A DNA stretch of 63,728 bases from a virus: positions 1 to 63,728 of the IMG/VR virus record IMGVR_UViG_3300037294_000424; one strand, 5' to 3'. Shown piece after piece: positions 49,634 through 57,206 of the stretch (position 1 is the stretch's first letter; every line of letters begins with the position of its first letter). A program made the translations under genes and the position numbers. The notes beneath the pieces are model-generated. The model did no database searches, was not told the DNA's origin, and saw only the letters and a list, made by a program, of their open reading frames with translations.

Positions 49634-50500
49634 ATGCTTGATTGTGATGAACCCAGTAAAATTGTAAAAACTGAAGCTAATACTTCTGAATTATGTCGTT
49701 TTGATCACAAATATGAGGTTATTAGTGCGGATATCCCTTGGAAGTATAACGATAAGAAGATGAACAGGGGCGGCGCGGCGCGGTATTACGACACGTTAAC
49801 GATTGATGAAGTTAAGAGCATTAACGTCGGATCGGTTGCTGCTGACAACTCACTGCTTATGCTCTGGGCCACTGCGCCGCTATTGCCTGAAGCGCTTGAG
49901 GTTATCAAGGCATGGGGGTTTACCTATAAGACTGTTGGCTTTGTGTGGGTGAAGCGTTCTAGTCGATTCTGGGAGGGGTTAGCCAAGCGAGCCAGAAAAG
50001 ATATTGTTGATTATTCAAAGCTTTATTCTGATGTTGACGAGTTAGATCCTTACTCGCCTTCTGCTGCAAAGTCTTGGTTCGGTGCTGAGTGGGCTAAGTC
50101 ATTATTCAATAGGGCGTCGTATTATATCGGTATGGGGTCATACACTCGGGCTAATGCTGAGTTTGTTCTCTTTGCGGTTAAGGGCAGGGGTGCATCATTG
50201 ATAGACGATCACTCTATTAGTCAGGTCATTGATGCTTGTAAGCAAGAGCATTCTAGAAAGCCTGAAGAGTACCTAGAGCTAGTAGAAAAGCTAACAGGGG
50301 GGTGCAGTCGCTTTGAAATGTTCGCCCGTCGTCGTCGCGAGGGCTGGCACGTATTGGGTGATCAAGTCGATTCCGACTATTATCTTGATGAAAACATGCA
50401 GTTACAGAGATTTTTAATCCCTACAAAATTGAAGAGTAAGCCCACAACTAAGCCGTATGTGAAGAAAATAGCCAGTATGTTTAGTCCTGAAAAGGTGTGA
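49634..50500 (+). CDS. MT-A70-family N6-adenine DNA methyltransferase
   Basis: A 288-aa protein with ADIPWKY (about 32-38), the DPPW-type catalytic motif of MT-A70 enzymes, then LMLWATAPLLPEAL and GFVWVKR segments and a C-terminal RKPEEYLELVEKL with CSRFEMFARRRREGW, all typical. It transfers methyl groups to adenine in DNA. Insertion of about 50 residues after VKRSSR is unusual. In a phage it may protect DNA against restriction or mark genome copies; it complements the methylase in the DarB-like protein. Confidence 0.85.
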   Translation: MLDCDEPSKIVKTEANTSELCRFDHKYEVISADIPWKYNDKKMNRGGAARYYDTLTIDEVKSINVGSVAADNSLLMLWATAPLLPEALEVIKAWGFTYKTVGFVWVKRSSRFWEGLAKRARKDIVDYSKLYSDVDELDPYSPSAAKSWFGAEWAKSLFNRASYYIGMGSYTRANAEFVLFAVKGRGASLIDDHSISQVIDACKQEHSRKPEEYLELVEKLTGGCSRFEMFARRRREGWHVLGDQVDSDYYLDENMQLQRFLIPTKLKSKPTTKPYVKKIASMFSPEKV

Positions 50501-50536
50501 TGATTGTCGCGGGTCGCTTATTAGTTGTTGAATATT

Positions 50537-50585
50537 AAGTTGTTAGGATGTAAATTGCGCCTCAATAGTTACATCCTAACAACTT
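50537..50585. promoter_or_regulatory. Paired regulon motifs, site D (17-bp perfect inverted repeat)
   Basis: AAGTTGTTAGGATGTAA (50537-50553) and its exact complement (50569-50585), separated by 15 bp. The pair is just upstream of the 50599 operon that includes rdgC, and it gives the fullest version of the motif. Confidence 0.75.
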
Positions 50586-50598
50586 CGGGCGGCAAGAT

Positions 50599-51525
50599 AT
50601 GGCGATAAACTCAGATATATGGGGGGCTTCATGCGCCCATAGTGGTGAAGATGACTTGGTTTTTGATTGCGTGAATGATAGTGGATCCCGTGGTTTTTCG
50701 GTTGAGGTTACTCGTTCAGCCATAGAGCCAATGCTCGGTGGTGCCGATAGCGCTGAAGTTGATGCGGTTGATCTCTATGAAGTCATGCTTGCAGATCTAA
50801 AGATCAAGCTTGATGCTTCGATTTATGTTGGTGAGGCCCACAAAGGGCGGGTTGAAGTATTGGCGGCAGAATTAGCCAAGTTTAAATCCAAGGTTCGCGA
50901 CCAGAAAGCGGGTTCTGTGTCTGCGCTTGAGACGTTGAAGACGGCAAAGCGCATACGAGACGAGATCACCGATGAGCTATCAGACGTCCGTAACGATAGG
51001 CGTTATCTCACAATGCTGGTGGACTCAATCATTCATGACGACTTCTTCACTTGTGATGAGGGCAGTGCTTCGCTGTTTTCCTTCAGCACTTATAACGTCT
51101 CTTCTACTGAAGATGGCTTTGCCATAGATGAAAACTTCCCTATCGCGCTCTGGCTCAATAAAAATGGCTTTGCCTGTATCTTGGGCGTTTCTGCTGACGT
51201 AGATGAAAACGGCGAGCGCTCGCTTGTCATGCCTGATTCACCCAGCCTTTCAAGAAAGCGGATAGCCTACCTTTGCCCGCCTAAAAAATATCACAATGAG
51301 ATAGCCGAAAAGCTTATGCAGTATGACGTTAAGGCCTGTAACGAAGCGTTAGCTAGGAGCCGACTTATTTTGTCAACGCTCGCTATTAAGGGTGAGTATG
51401 AAGAAAACGGCAAGCTCACTAACAAAGAGTTAATCGCTGTGTCCCGCACTCGTCGCGAGTCTGTGGCTGCCCACTTTGCTAGCAAGTCAAAGAGAAAGGT
51501 TAAAGCAAAAAAGGGAGGCCGTTAA
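50599..51525 (+). CDS. Hypothetical protein, first gene of the rdgC operon
   Basis: A 308-aa protein. Residues about 60-140 are charged helix with probable coiled coil; the remainder is mixed, ending in a Lys-rich tail (SKSKRKVKAKKGG). No family recognised. It starts 14 bases after the paired operator, with GGCGGCAAG as a poor ribosome site. It is co-transcribed with a membrane protein and RdgC. Confidence 0.7.
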   Translation: MAINSDIWGASCAHSGEDDLVFDCVNDSGSRGFSVEVTRSAIEPMLGGADSAEVDAVDLYEVMLADLKIKLDASIYVGEAHKGRVEVLAAELAKFKSKVRDQKAGSVSALETLKTAKRIRDEITDELSDVRNDRRYLTMLVDSIIHDDFFTCDEGSASLFSFSTYNVSSTEDGFAIDENFPIALWLNKNGFACILGVSADVDENGERSLVMPDSPSLSRKRIAYLCPPKKYHNEIAEKLMQYDVKACNEALARSRLILSTLAIKGEYEENGKLTNKELIAVSRTRRESVAAHFASKSKRKVKAKKGGR

Positions 51526-51720
51526 ATGCCTGAGTTCGTTTTTGCTATTAAGCCGATGTTCGCCATGGCCGCGCTTGTCGTGGCTATTGAAGCTATCGCC
51601 ATCTTTGTGCAGTGCATGTTTTCAGAATTTAACCCAGTAAAAATAGGTGTCAGCGTCGGCGCTGTTGTCACTGCTGTTGAGGTGTTTCTTTTAACCGTCC
51701 CTATCCACTGGTTTATTTAA
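51526..51720 (+). CDS. Small membrane protein (two helices)
   Basis: A 64-aa protein with two hydrophobic segments (about 10-30 and 39-60) and almost no charged residues. It follows the preceding stop directly. No family recognised; could be a membrane regulator or superinfection-type protein. Confidence 0.65.
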   Translation: MPEFVFAIKPMFAMAALVVAIEAIAIFVQCMFSEFNPVKIGVSVGAVVTAVEVFLLTVPIHWFI

Positions 51721-51730
51721 GGTATTGATT

Positions 51731-52723
51731 ATGATTAGTAAGAATTTCCCGCGCTCTGTGAGCCTGTACTCAATCAAGCAGGGCTTTGTTTTCGACACGC
51801 AAGCCCTAGCCGAACAGTTGCCCGCTTTCTCGTTCACGCCTTGCCTGCCTGATAGCGGGCAATCACTCGGCTTTGTTGGCCCGCTGGGCGGTGATGAGCT
51901 TGTGCATCATTTAGTTGAGGGTGCGTTTGTGTTGGCCATTCGCCATCAAGAGAAAGTTGTCCCCGCTGCTGAAGTGGAACGGGCGTTAAAAGAGCGCACT
52001 GACCATATTGAAAAGACTGAGCTTAGGCTTGTTCGCGGTGCAGAAAAACAAGCTCTTAAAATAGAGGTTATTTTGGAGGCGAGAAAGGTGGCATTTAGTC
52101 GTTATAAGAACGCTTCGATAATGGTTATTCCTTCAAAGGGCTTGCTGTGCGTATTCGGTGTGAAGGCGGCCTTTGCAGACCAGATAACGGTATTGCTTAG
52201 TAAGGCTATTGGGTCGCTGCCTATTCTTGTGGCCGAGGTGCCAAAGCTTGATCTAAACGGTCTGTTTAAAGGCCTGTTTAGTAGTCACCTAGTTGAGCCG
52301 TTGGGCAATATCGCTTTGCAGCACACAGATCACGGCAAGGCTCACTTTGAAATACTTGATGCGGATATTCGCATTAATGAAATGCTGACAGAAGGCTATA
52401 TGGTGGATTCGATAAGGGTTGACTTGGTGGGGCTTTTCTCATTCGTGATTAAGTCCAGCTTTGCTATCTCGGGCCTTAGATGGCATGAGTCGATCGCCCT
52501 CAAGTCTGAAGAGTATGAAGCGCCTCTTAATGAGGAAGGTGTGGATGCTGCTGAAGCCAAGGAGGTTGCCCGCCGCCTGCAATTAGCCGCTAACTTTCTG
52601 CTTGTTCAGGTGGCTTTCAGTCGATTTGTGGACAATTTCTTAGCGCTGTTCGGCGGTCTAACAATAAGGCATCTGGCAGAGAAAGGCCAAAATGAAGCAG
52701 AAAGCGGCGAGGGCGTTAAATAA
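51731..52723 (+). CDS. rdgC: RdgC-like nucleoid/recombination protein
   Basis: About 330 aa. It follows E. coli RdgC along its length: an N-terminal KNFPRSVSLY start, FTPC (about 35-38), GFVGPLGG, IRHQEKVVPAAEVERAL, then a GSLPILVAEVP segment (about 160-170) and the C-terminal LLVQVAFSRFVD helix. RdgC forms a ring round double-stranded DNA and limits RecA filament action. A phage copy may guard replicating DNA or steer recombination. I take the ATG at 51731 over the TTG at 51725. Confidence 0.85.
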   Translation: MISKNFPRSVSLYSIKQGFVFDTQALAEQLPAFSFTPCLPDSGQSLGFVGPLGGDELVHHLVEGAFVLAIRHQEKVVPAAEVERALKERTDHIEKTELRLVRGAEKQALKIEVILEARKVAFSRYKNASIMVIPSKGLLCVFGVKAAFADQITVLLSKAIGSLPILVAEVPKLDLNGLFKGLFSSHLVEPLGNIALQHTDHGKAHFEILDADIRINEMLTEGYMVDSIRVDLVGLFSFVIKSSFAISGLRWHESIALKSEEYEAPLNEEGVDAAEAKEVARRLQLAANFLLVQVAFSRFVDNFLALFGGLTIRHLAEKGQNEAESGEGVK

Positions 52724-53187
52724 TGTCACTTCAACCAAGAACAAAAGAGGCCGTGTTTTCCGCGATGCGCTTTGCCGTTGAAAACTTCGGTGGGTTTTTT
52801 GAAGCCGCTAAGGCCTTAACCATAAATGAGCTGCGCTTTTCCTCGGTGATAGATGAAAAGTGTGATGTGCCGCCTCAGTGGGTGGATGCGTTCATTGCTT
52901 ATGGTCAGGGCCATGTAGGCGCTCATGGCTTCAAGGTCGTAAGGAATAAGTATCTTGAATCTATTAACGTCGCTAAAAGCACTAAGAGCCGTGCAGGGAT
53001 AATGAAAAGAAGCGGGTCTACAAACAAGTTAATCAGAATAGGCGGCCAGCTTAGGCTTTTACCAAAAGAAACGCCATTGCCTGCTGGGGCTGTGTATGTG
53101 AGCGTTGTAGCGGGTAGCTCGGTGTACTTGGATGGCAAGCTCAAGGCCAAATACCAAAGCATGGCGATGTGTGAAAAAAGTATTTAA
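52723..53187 (+). CDS. Hypothetical protein after rdgC
   Basis: A 154-aa basic protein whose ATG overlaps the rdgC stop by one base. The C-terminal half looks like a short beta domain (GAVYVSVVAGSSVYLDG). No known motif. The coupling suggests DNA metabolism, but nothing shows it directly. Confidence 0.65.
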   Translation: MSLQPRTKEAVFSAMRFAVENFGGFFEAAKALTINELRFSSVIDEKCDVPPQWVDAFIAYGQGHVGAHGFKVVRNKYLESINVAKSTKSRAGIMKRSGSTNKLIRIGGQLRLLPKETPLPAGAVYVSVVAGSSVYLDGKLKAKYQSMAMCEKSI

Positions 53188-53231
53188 CGGCCTTCGCTAC
53201 TAAATAGCGCTAGGCCACCAGCCACTAACTC

Positions 53232-53257
53232 GCCCTGTCTTTGATGGGGCTTTTTTA
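53232..53257 (+). terminator. Terminator of the rdgC operon
   Basis: A GCCC/GGGC stem with a 10-nt loop, then six T residues. The stem is short; the T tract is good. Confidence 0.6.
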
Positions 53258-53290
53258 TGCCTGAATACCGCCTAATTCAACTGGCGTTAC

Positions 53291-53300
53291 ATCCTAACAA
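53291..53300 (-). promoter_or_regulatory. Regulon motif, site E
   Basis: ATCCTAACAA on the plus strand with the extended GTTAC before it, 75 bp before a 25-aa leader frame. Confidence 0.55.
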
Positions 53301-53374
53301 AAGCTAATTGCAAGAGTTGGCGTAAAGTGCCAGAATATCTGCTTGTTTTTGGCAAACTAATTCGGGTGAATAAG

Positions 53375-53452
53375 ATGCTAGTTAAGAGAGAAATTAAAAA
53401 GATCACATACCTATTCCCATTGGGCTTGAGAGCCATTAAGGGGGCCATGTGA
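53375..53452 (+). CDS. Possible 25-aa leader peptide
   Basis: A basic short frame (MLVKREIKKITYLFPL and so on) that ends in ATGTGA, overlapping the GTG start of the next gene. The overlap suggests translational coupling, so that translation of the leader controls the 163-aa gene. Confidence 0.45.
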   Translation: MLVKREIKKITYLFPLGLRAIKGAM

Positions 53453-53940
53453 GCATACTTGAAAACCTTTTTACTCAAGATGACTATGTGATATTGCATC
53501 ATAACGGGAGATTCGTTTTATACAGTGTGAGCGCTGGCCGTCCTATCGTTACTGAGTCTTTTACTGAGAAGCCTTTACTAGCCTATCTGTTAGAGTTTCA
53601 TGATTGTGAGGATGAGGGCGATGAAGACGAGGCCTTTGTTGTGAGTGTGACTATTGATGAGGCTAAAGAGAGGGGCGTTACTGGTAGCTATGACAGCCTT
53701 GAGCATTGCATAGAGGCCAATACGCTAGGAGAAGGCGGTATACCTATCTCTTACGTGCAGTTCCTTTTAACGTATTTCCAGAGAGGCATTAAGAATGTCC
53801 ATCGTTGTGAGCAATGCAATGAGGCGGTACGTATAGCTGATAGTGTGAGTGAGTTCATTGGCAATGGCGGTGAGTTGTTAGTGTCGCATTATTGTAGTCA
53901 CTGTTCGTCATTTAATGGCATGAGCGTGGGTGTTATCTAA
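53449..53940 (+). CDS. Zinc-ribbon-like hypothetical protein
   Basis: A 163-aa acidic protein with two CxxC pairs near the C-terminus (CEQC about 120, CSHC about 148), which could bind zinc. The N-terminal part is beta-rich (DYVILHHNGRFVLYSV). Start is GTG overlapping the leader peptide stop, with AAGGGGG upstream. It is likely an early protein under the site E motif; function unknown. Confidence 0.7.
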   Translation: MSILENLFTQDDYVILHHNGRFVLYSVSAGRPIVTESFTEKPLLAYLLEFHDCEDEGDEDEAFVVSVTIDEAKERGVTGSYDSLEHCIEANTLGEGGIPISYVQFLLTYFQRGIKNVHRCEQCNEAVRIADSVSEFIGNGGELLVSHYCSHCSSFNGMSVGVI

Positions 53941-53962
53941 GCTTATTTTTGCGCTTAAATTC

Positions 53963-53972
53963 ATCCTAACAA
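53963..53972 (-). promoter_or_regulatory. Regulon motif, site F
   Basis: ATCCTAACAA on the plus strand, 37 bp before the ATG at 54010. Confidence 0.6.
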
Positions 53973-54009
53973 AGTATAGTTACAATAATTAATTTGTGAG
54001 TGCCTGATT

Positions 54010-54237
54010 ATGACGATAAAGAACAGACGTAGAGCCTCTTTGGATAATGATATTAGCCTGCTATCTGATGCGGTTAAGTTTACGTTCCTTAATGAGCTGC
54101 CCAATGGATCACTTGGTAGAGCTGATGTATTGAGTGGTATTAACGATATGTGGGTTTCTGCCCGCTTGGCTAGTCGCCTGCTTAATACCGATTACATGCT
54201 AGAGGTTCAGGCTAAGGGGGCGGCTAATGGCCTTTGA
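54010..54237 (+). CDS. Small hypothetical protein upstream of the nuclease
   Basis: A 75-aa, probably helical protein with a basic N-terminus (KNRRRAS). The segment LGRADVLSGINDMWVSARLASRLL is divided over two helices and might be a helix-turn-helix, but the match is weak. It overlaps the VRR-NUC gene by 11 bases. Confidence 0.6.
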   Translation: MTIKNRRRASLDNDISLLSDAVKFTFLNELPNGSLGRADVLSGINDMWVSARLASRLLNTDYMLEVQAKGAANGL

Positions 54238-54925
54238 TGAGCAATTTCTGAGGGAGAGGCAAGCTAAGCAAGCTGATTGGGGTAGAAGGGGCGTTAGAAC
54301 AGGTTCGGGCCGTATGTTCACTTCTGAGGTTGATGCTCGCTTAGCTGCTGGTGGTTTTGGTGTTACTGCAAAGCCTGAGCAAAGAGGGCGTATTAAGAAG
54401 AGCGGCAAGAAGAAGGTTCGCCCTATTGGTTCCCCTCACGCTATGGCACTAGCCAAGCAGGCTGCTAACCCTGCGCTTAGGACTGGTGCAATCGTTAACG
54501 GTAAGAAGAAAGCTGCTAATCATGAGCATTGGGAGCAAGTCATGGTATTTGATTGGCTCTATAGAATAATGCCCGCTTATTACGATGACTTTGCCGCTAT
54601 CCCAAACGGTGGCCTTCGAGATAATAAAACGGCTGGCGAGCTTTATGATGAGGGCGTTAAGTCAGGTTATCCAGATATAACGGGTGATGTGCCTTGTGGC
54701 ATTTATCACGGCCTTTACATCGAGCTTAAGTATGGCAAGGGGAAACCCAGCGATAACCAGAAAGCAGCATTGAGCCGCAAAACGGCAAGGGGTTACTTTT
54801 GCGCTCTGTGTTACGGGCATGAAGAGGCAATCGCAGTGATAAAAGAATATTTAGCTTTGGCCGCTGGTGGCGTGATGGTCAATAACAAATGGGCCGAGCT
54901 TTGGAGTGTTGAAAGTGATCAATAA
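54227..54925 (+). CDS. VRR-NUC domain nuclease
   Basis: A 232-aa protein. The C-terminal 130 residues carry a VRR-NUC (PD-D/ExK) nuclease: E103 in the first helix (HEHWEQ), IPNGG (about 125-129), GYPD (D150), ELK (E166-K168) and a Q/KxxA helix (DNQKAALSRK). Phage VRR-NUC enzymes cut branched or specific DNA structures during replication and packaging. The N-terminal 90 residues are basic. It overlaps both neighbours. Confidence 0.85.
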   Translation: MAFDEQFLRERQAKQADWGRRGVRTGSGRMFTSEVDARLAAGGFGVTAKPEQRGRIKKSGKKKVRPIGSPHAMALAKQAANPALRTGAIVNGKKKAANHEHWEQVMVFDWLYRIMPAYYDDFAAIPNGGLRDNKTAGELYDEGVKSGYPDITGDVPCGIYHGLYIELKYGKGKPSDNQKAALSRKTARGYFCALCYGHEEAIAVIKEYLALAAGGVMVNNKWAELWSVESDQ

Positions 54926-55577
54926 TATTAGCGAGCTGGTGGCCCGTCTAAAAGATGAGGCTGAATCATTAGAAGGGCTAGGCGCTTCAGAGCTTGCCTG
55001 TGGTGTGCTGGCTGCAATTAGAGTTATCAATGATGAGCTAAGCCCATACGACCAGATCGGCGGCGAAGCCAGCGAGCAGGCCGAGCCGTTAGATACCGCC
55101 GAGCTTGATGCTGTAAAAGGTGAGCTTGAAGCAATGGCTACCGCTCATGGCTCGCTGTCAGTGAAGCACGAGCGGCTGATGAAGAGTGTCGGGGCCATTG
55201 AGGCTAATAGGCATTTGGCGGCAGATTACGGCGGCAGGCTGGCCCTAGGGTTTAACGGTTACAAAGTGCTTCAATCCGATGTGAATGCCGCTGAGCAAGG
55301 CATTAGCCACCTTCTAAGGTGTAAGGCCTGTCGTGGCGGCGGTAAGGTTAGGCCCATGTTCTATGTTTATGATTGCGATGTTTGCGGCGGCTCAGGTTGT
55401 AACATTAAAGCCAAGGGGGTGATAGTGGCCCAGCAAACGCTAATCCGCACTCAGAAAACAATGATAACTAAATTGCTGCATGAGATTTTCATGCGGGCAT
55501 TATCCCAAAAAGAGAAAGAGGCCATATCTATTGAGGCCTTTTACGAAGACTCTAAAACGAATGTGAGGTGCGACTAA
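54915..55577 (+). CDS. DnaJ-type zinc-finger protein, antitermination-Q-like
   Basis: About 220 aa. Near residue 135-160 there are two CxxCxGxG-type knuckles (CKACRGGGK and CDVCGGSGC), separated by a short beta region. This arrangement occurs in DnaJ and in some phage antitermination Q proteins, which let RNA polymerase read through terminators of late genes. Several internal terminators in the late region (for example 26779) fit such a role, as inference. The frame opens at 54906; GGAG suits the GTG at 54915. Confidence 0.55.
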   Translation: MINNISELVARLKDEAESLEGLGASELACGVLAAIRVINDELSPYDQIGGEASEQAEPLDTAELDAVKGELEAMATAHGSLSVKHERLMKSVGAIEANRHLAADYGGRLALGFNGYKVLQSDVNAAEQGISHLLRCKACRGGGKVRPMFYVYDCDVCGGSGCNIKAKGVIVAQQTLIRTQKTMITKLLHEIFMRALSQKEKEAISIEAFYEDSKTNVRCD

Positions 55578-55654
55578 TGACGAGAAGGCTTCTAGTAAGG
55601 CGAAGGCGGGCGAATGTGGCTAAGCGCCTAGGGCTATATAATGCGTTTAAATAG
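55577..55654 (+). CDS. 25-aa Arg-rich peptide
   Basis: An ATG frame overlapping the previous stop (TAATG). It encodes a peptide with nine basic residues in the first eighteen (MTRRLLVRRRRANVAKR). It ends at a terminator. Arg-rich short peptides such as lambda N bind RNA hairpins; that analogy is speculative. Confidence 0.45.
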   Translation: MTRRLLVRRRRANVAKRLGLYNAFK

Positions 55655-55678
55655 GGGTTATGGCCCTTATTTTTTTAT
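55650..55678 (+). terminator. Terminator after the nuclease operon
   Basis: Stem AGGG/CCCT with A/T extension and seven T residues. Confidence 0.55.
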
Positions 55679-55688
55679 CAAATAACTT

Positions 55689-55716
55689 TTGTTAGGATGG
55701 TTTTTGGCGGTAATAT
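55689..55716 (+). promoter_or_regulatory. Promoter with regulon motif G as -35 box
   Basis: TTGTTA (55689-55694), which begins the motif TTGTTAGGAT (55689-55698), a 16-bp spacer and TAATAT (55711-55716). It drives the 55747 operon. Confidence 0.55.
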
Positions 55717-55746
55717 ACATGCTCATATATTTCATGGGGGTGTAGT

Positions 55747-56310
55747 TTGATATTGACGGCAGCAATTTTTTCAGCAATAGGCTATGGGGATGCTCACTTA
55801 ATTGTAGAGCGCCACTTTCCTGCCTCTACAGTCGCCCGCAATAAGCAGGCGATATCTAGCGCGGCGCTGGTGAAGTTTAACCCCGAATCTCTGGGGTTAG
55901 AAATTGTCGATGCCATAGACTACAGGGTAATAGTTGAAATGCTGTCAAAAGGTGTTTTACTGCGGCGTGGTAGTGATGGCTATGGCCTATGCACTTACTA
56001 TGAGCTAGCAGAAATGCCAACTTACGACAGGCTAGTGTCAAATAGATGCACGTTTGAAGTAAACCACGTTCCCTCGGCAGCGAAGATCACAACAGTTAAT
56101 AACATGGCTGCGGAGTTCGGTTTTAAGATTGTGTTTATCAAACCTATCAGGGCGTTTAGGCTTGAGAGTATTGCTGATAGTGAACTAAAGCTAAACGATC
56201 CCTACATACATGGAATAGTTAGAATTAGAGAATTTAACGTGGCCCAGTGGAAGCGGGCCATTGTTGACACCTTGCGACGTGAAGGTGTTGAGATAAAGCC
56301 GATAAAGTAG
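55747..56310 (+). CDS. Hypothetical early protein
   Basis: A 187-aa alpha/beta protein, not recognised. Start is TTG after GGGGGTG. It precedes the ribbon-helix-helix candidate by 33 bp and shares its transcript, so a control or DNA-related role is possible. Confidence 0.65.
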   Translation: MILTAAIFSAIGYGDAHLIVERHFPASTVARNKQAISSAALVKFNPESLGLEIVDAIDYRVIVEMLSKGVLLRRGSDGYGLCTYYELAEMPTYDRLVSNRCTFEVNHVPSAAKITTVNNMAAEFGFKIVFIKPIRAFRLESIADSELKLNDPYIHGIVRIREFNVAQWKRAIVDTLRREGVEIKPIK

Positions 56311-56343
56311 GCTTATAACTTTAATTTTGATGGAGGCTGCCTC

Positions 56344-56697
56344 ATGGCCGAGCTAAGAGAAACAACGAGAAGACAACGGATCCTGAGGGCGCGGGACAAA
56401 GCCAGTGGCATTAAAGGGCTTAAGCTGCGATGCACCGAGAATGAAAGCAATATGATTGATACGGTACGGGCCGCGCTTTCAATGACCAGAGCAGAAGCCT
56501 GTATGGCGCTGTTTTTTGAGAAAGCCAAAATTCTTAATATCCCCGTGGTGTGCCAGAAACCTGAAGTTAGGGTTGTATGTAATACTCGCGACTCAGAAAC
56601 CGCGCGGCTGTTAAACGAGCTGGTAGAGTTAACGGGCGCGGCCCCTGCTAATATCCTTGCTGACGCATTGAAGCAAATGAAAGCGTCGCTTTATTGA
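56344..56697 (+). CDS. Ribbon-helix-helix-like regulator candidate
   Basis: A 117-aa protein with basic N-terminus. The segment KGLKLRCTENESNMID (about 24-39) followed by an ALSMTRAEACMAL helix looks like a MetJ/Arc ribbon-helix-helix: strand, helix, turn, helix. A second strand-helix-helix (VRVVCNTRDSETARLLNEL, about 76-94) may be a repeat of the same fold. GGAGG precedes the ATG. It lies amid operons marked by TTGTTAGGAT, so it is a candidate for the protein that reads that motif, without direct proof. Confidence 0.55.
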   Translation: MAELRETTRRQRILRARDKASGIKGLKLRCTENESNMIDTVRAALSMTRAEACMALFFEKAKILNIPVVCQKPEVRVVCNTRDSETARLLNELVELTGAAPANILADALKQMKASLY

Positions 56698-56702
56698 AAA
56701 CT

Positions 56703-56712
56703 ATCCTAACAA
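56703..56712 (-). promoter_or_regulatory. Regulon motif, site H
   Basis: ATCCTAACAA on the plus strand, 16 bp before the ATG at 56729. Confidence 0.55.
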
Positions 56713-56728
56713 AGATTAGATATCATAG

Positions 56729-56974
56729 ATGACTGAAGACATTGTAAGAACAAATAACCACTTACCTCTTTGCTCACAGCAAGATGCAGGTACGTTAAGT
56801 GCTCATTTTATTAATCAGTACCTAACCAATTGCCGCGCAGTAACTAAAGCCGAGGCGGTTGTGTGCCTTGATGTGCTCAAGGGTGTGGCAGATGGAGCGC
56901 TAAAGGATCTTAGCGTTGATGTAGGGGGTGAAGGTGCGCCAGCGTTAGAGCCAAAGGGTGGGCTTGTTGAGTAA
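56729..56974 (+). CDS. Small hypothetical protein (81 aa)
   Basis: A mostly helical 81-aa protein with Gly/Pro-rich end; no motif recognised. The ATG lies very close to the regulon motif, with no clear ribosome site. It overlaps the next gene by 17 bases. Confidence 0.55.
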   Translation: MTEDIVRTNNHLPLCSQQDAGTLSAHFINQYLTNCRAVTKAEAVVCLDVLKGVADGALKDLSVDVGGEGAPALEPKGGLVE

Positions 56975-57158
56975 AGGCTTGAAGGGTGGCGAGTGCGCGG
57001 GTAGGTGTTGTAATACCGTCGGCGCTCAGTCTTACAGTATTGATTTTTTCCCTCTGGTTTACTATTGCCAAGATTGTGCAAAGCACGAAAATGATTCGAA
57101 GCTTAGAAAGGCGGAAAGCCCTAGTTATTCAGTCAGGCCCAACGGGACAGATAGATAA
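56958..57158 (+). CDS. Small Cys-rich (zinc-finger-like) protein
   Basis: A 66-aa protein with CAGRCC near residue 13 and YCQDCAKHE near residue 37, an arrangement able to bind zinc. Start is GTG after AAAGGG. An overlapping frame (56986-57174) would encode a one-helix membrane protein instead; I prefer this frame because of its paired Cys motif and better ribosome site, but both could be used. Confidence 0.5.
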   Translation: MGLLSKGLKGGECAGRCCNTVGAQSYSIDFFPLVYYCQDCAKHENDSKLRKAESPSYSVRPNGTDR

Positions 57159-57164
57159 GAAAAG

Positions 57165-57188
57165 GCCAGCTTAGATGCTGGCTTTTTT
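57165..57188. terminator. Terminator between early genes and parR
   Basis: Stem GCCAGC/GCTGGC, 6-nt loop, six T residues. Confidence 0.75.
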
Positions 57189-57206
57189 GTTTGTGCGTTA
57201 AGGCTG

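Noticed and set aside
53963-54000. The TTGTTAGGAT motif as a phage-specific promoter element by itself.
   Set aside because: It occurs in both orientations relative to genes and at varied distance; at some sites it covers the -10 and at others the -35, so an operator fits better than a core promoter box.
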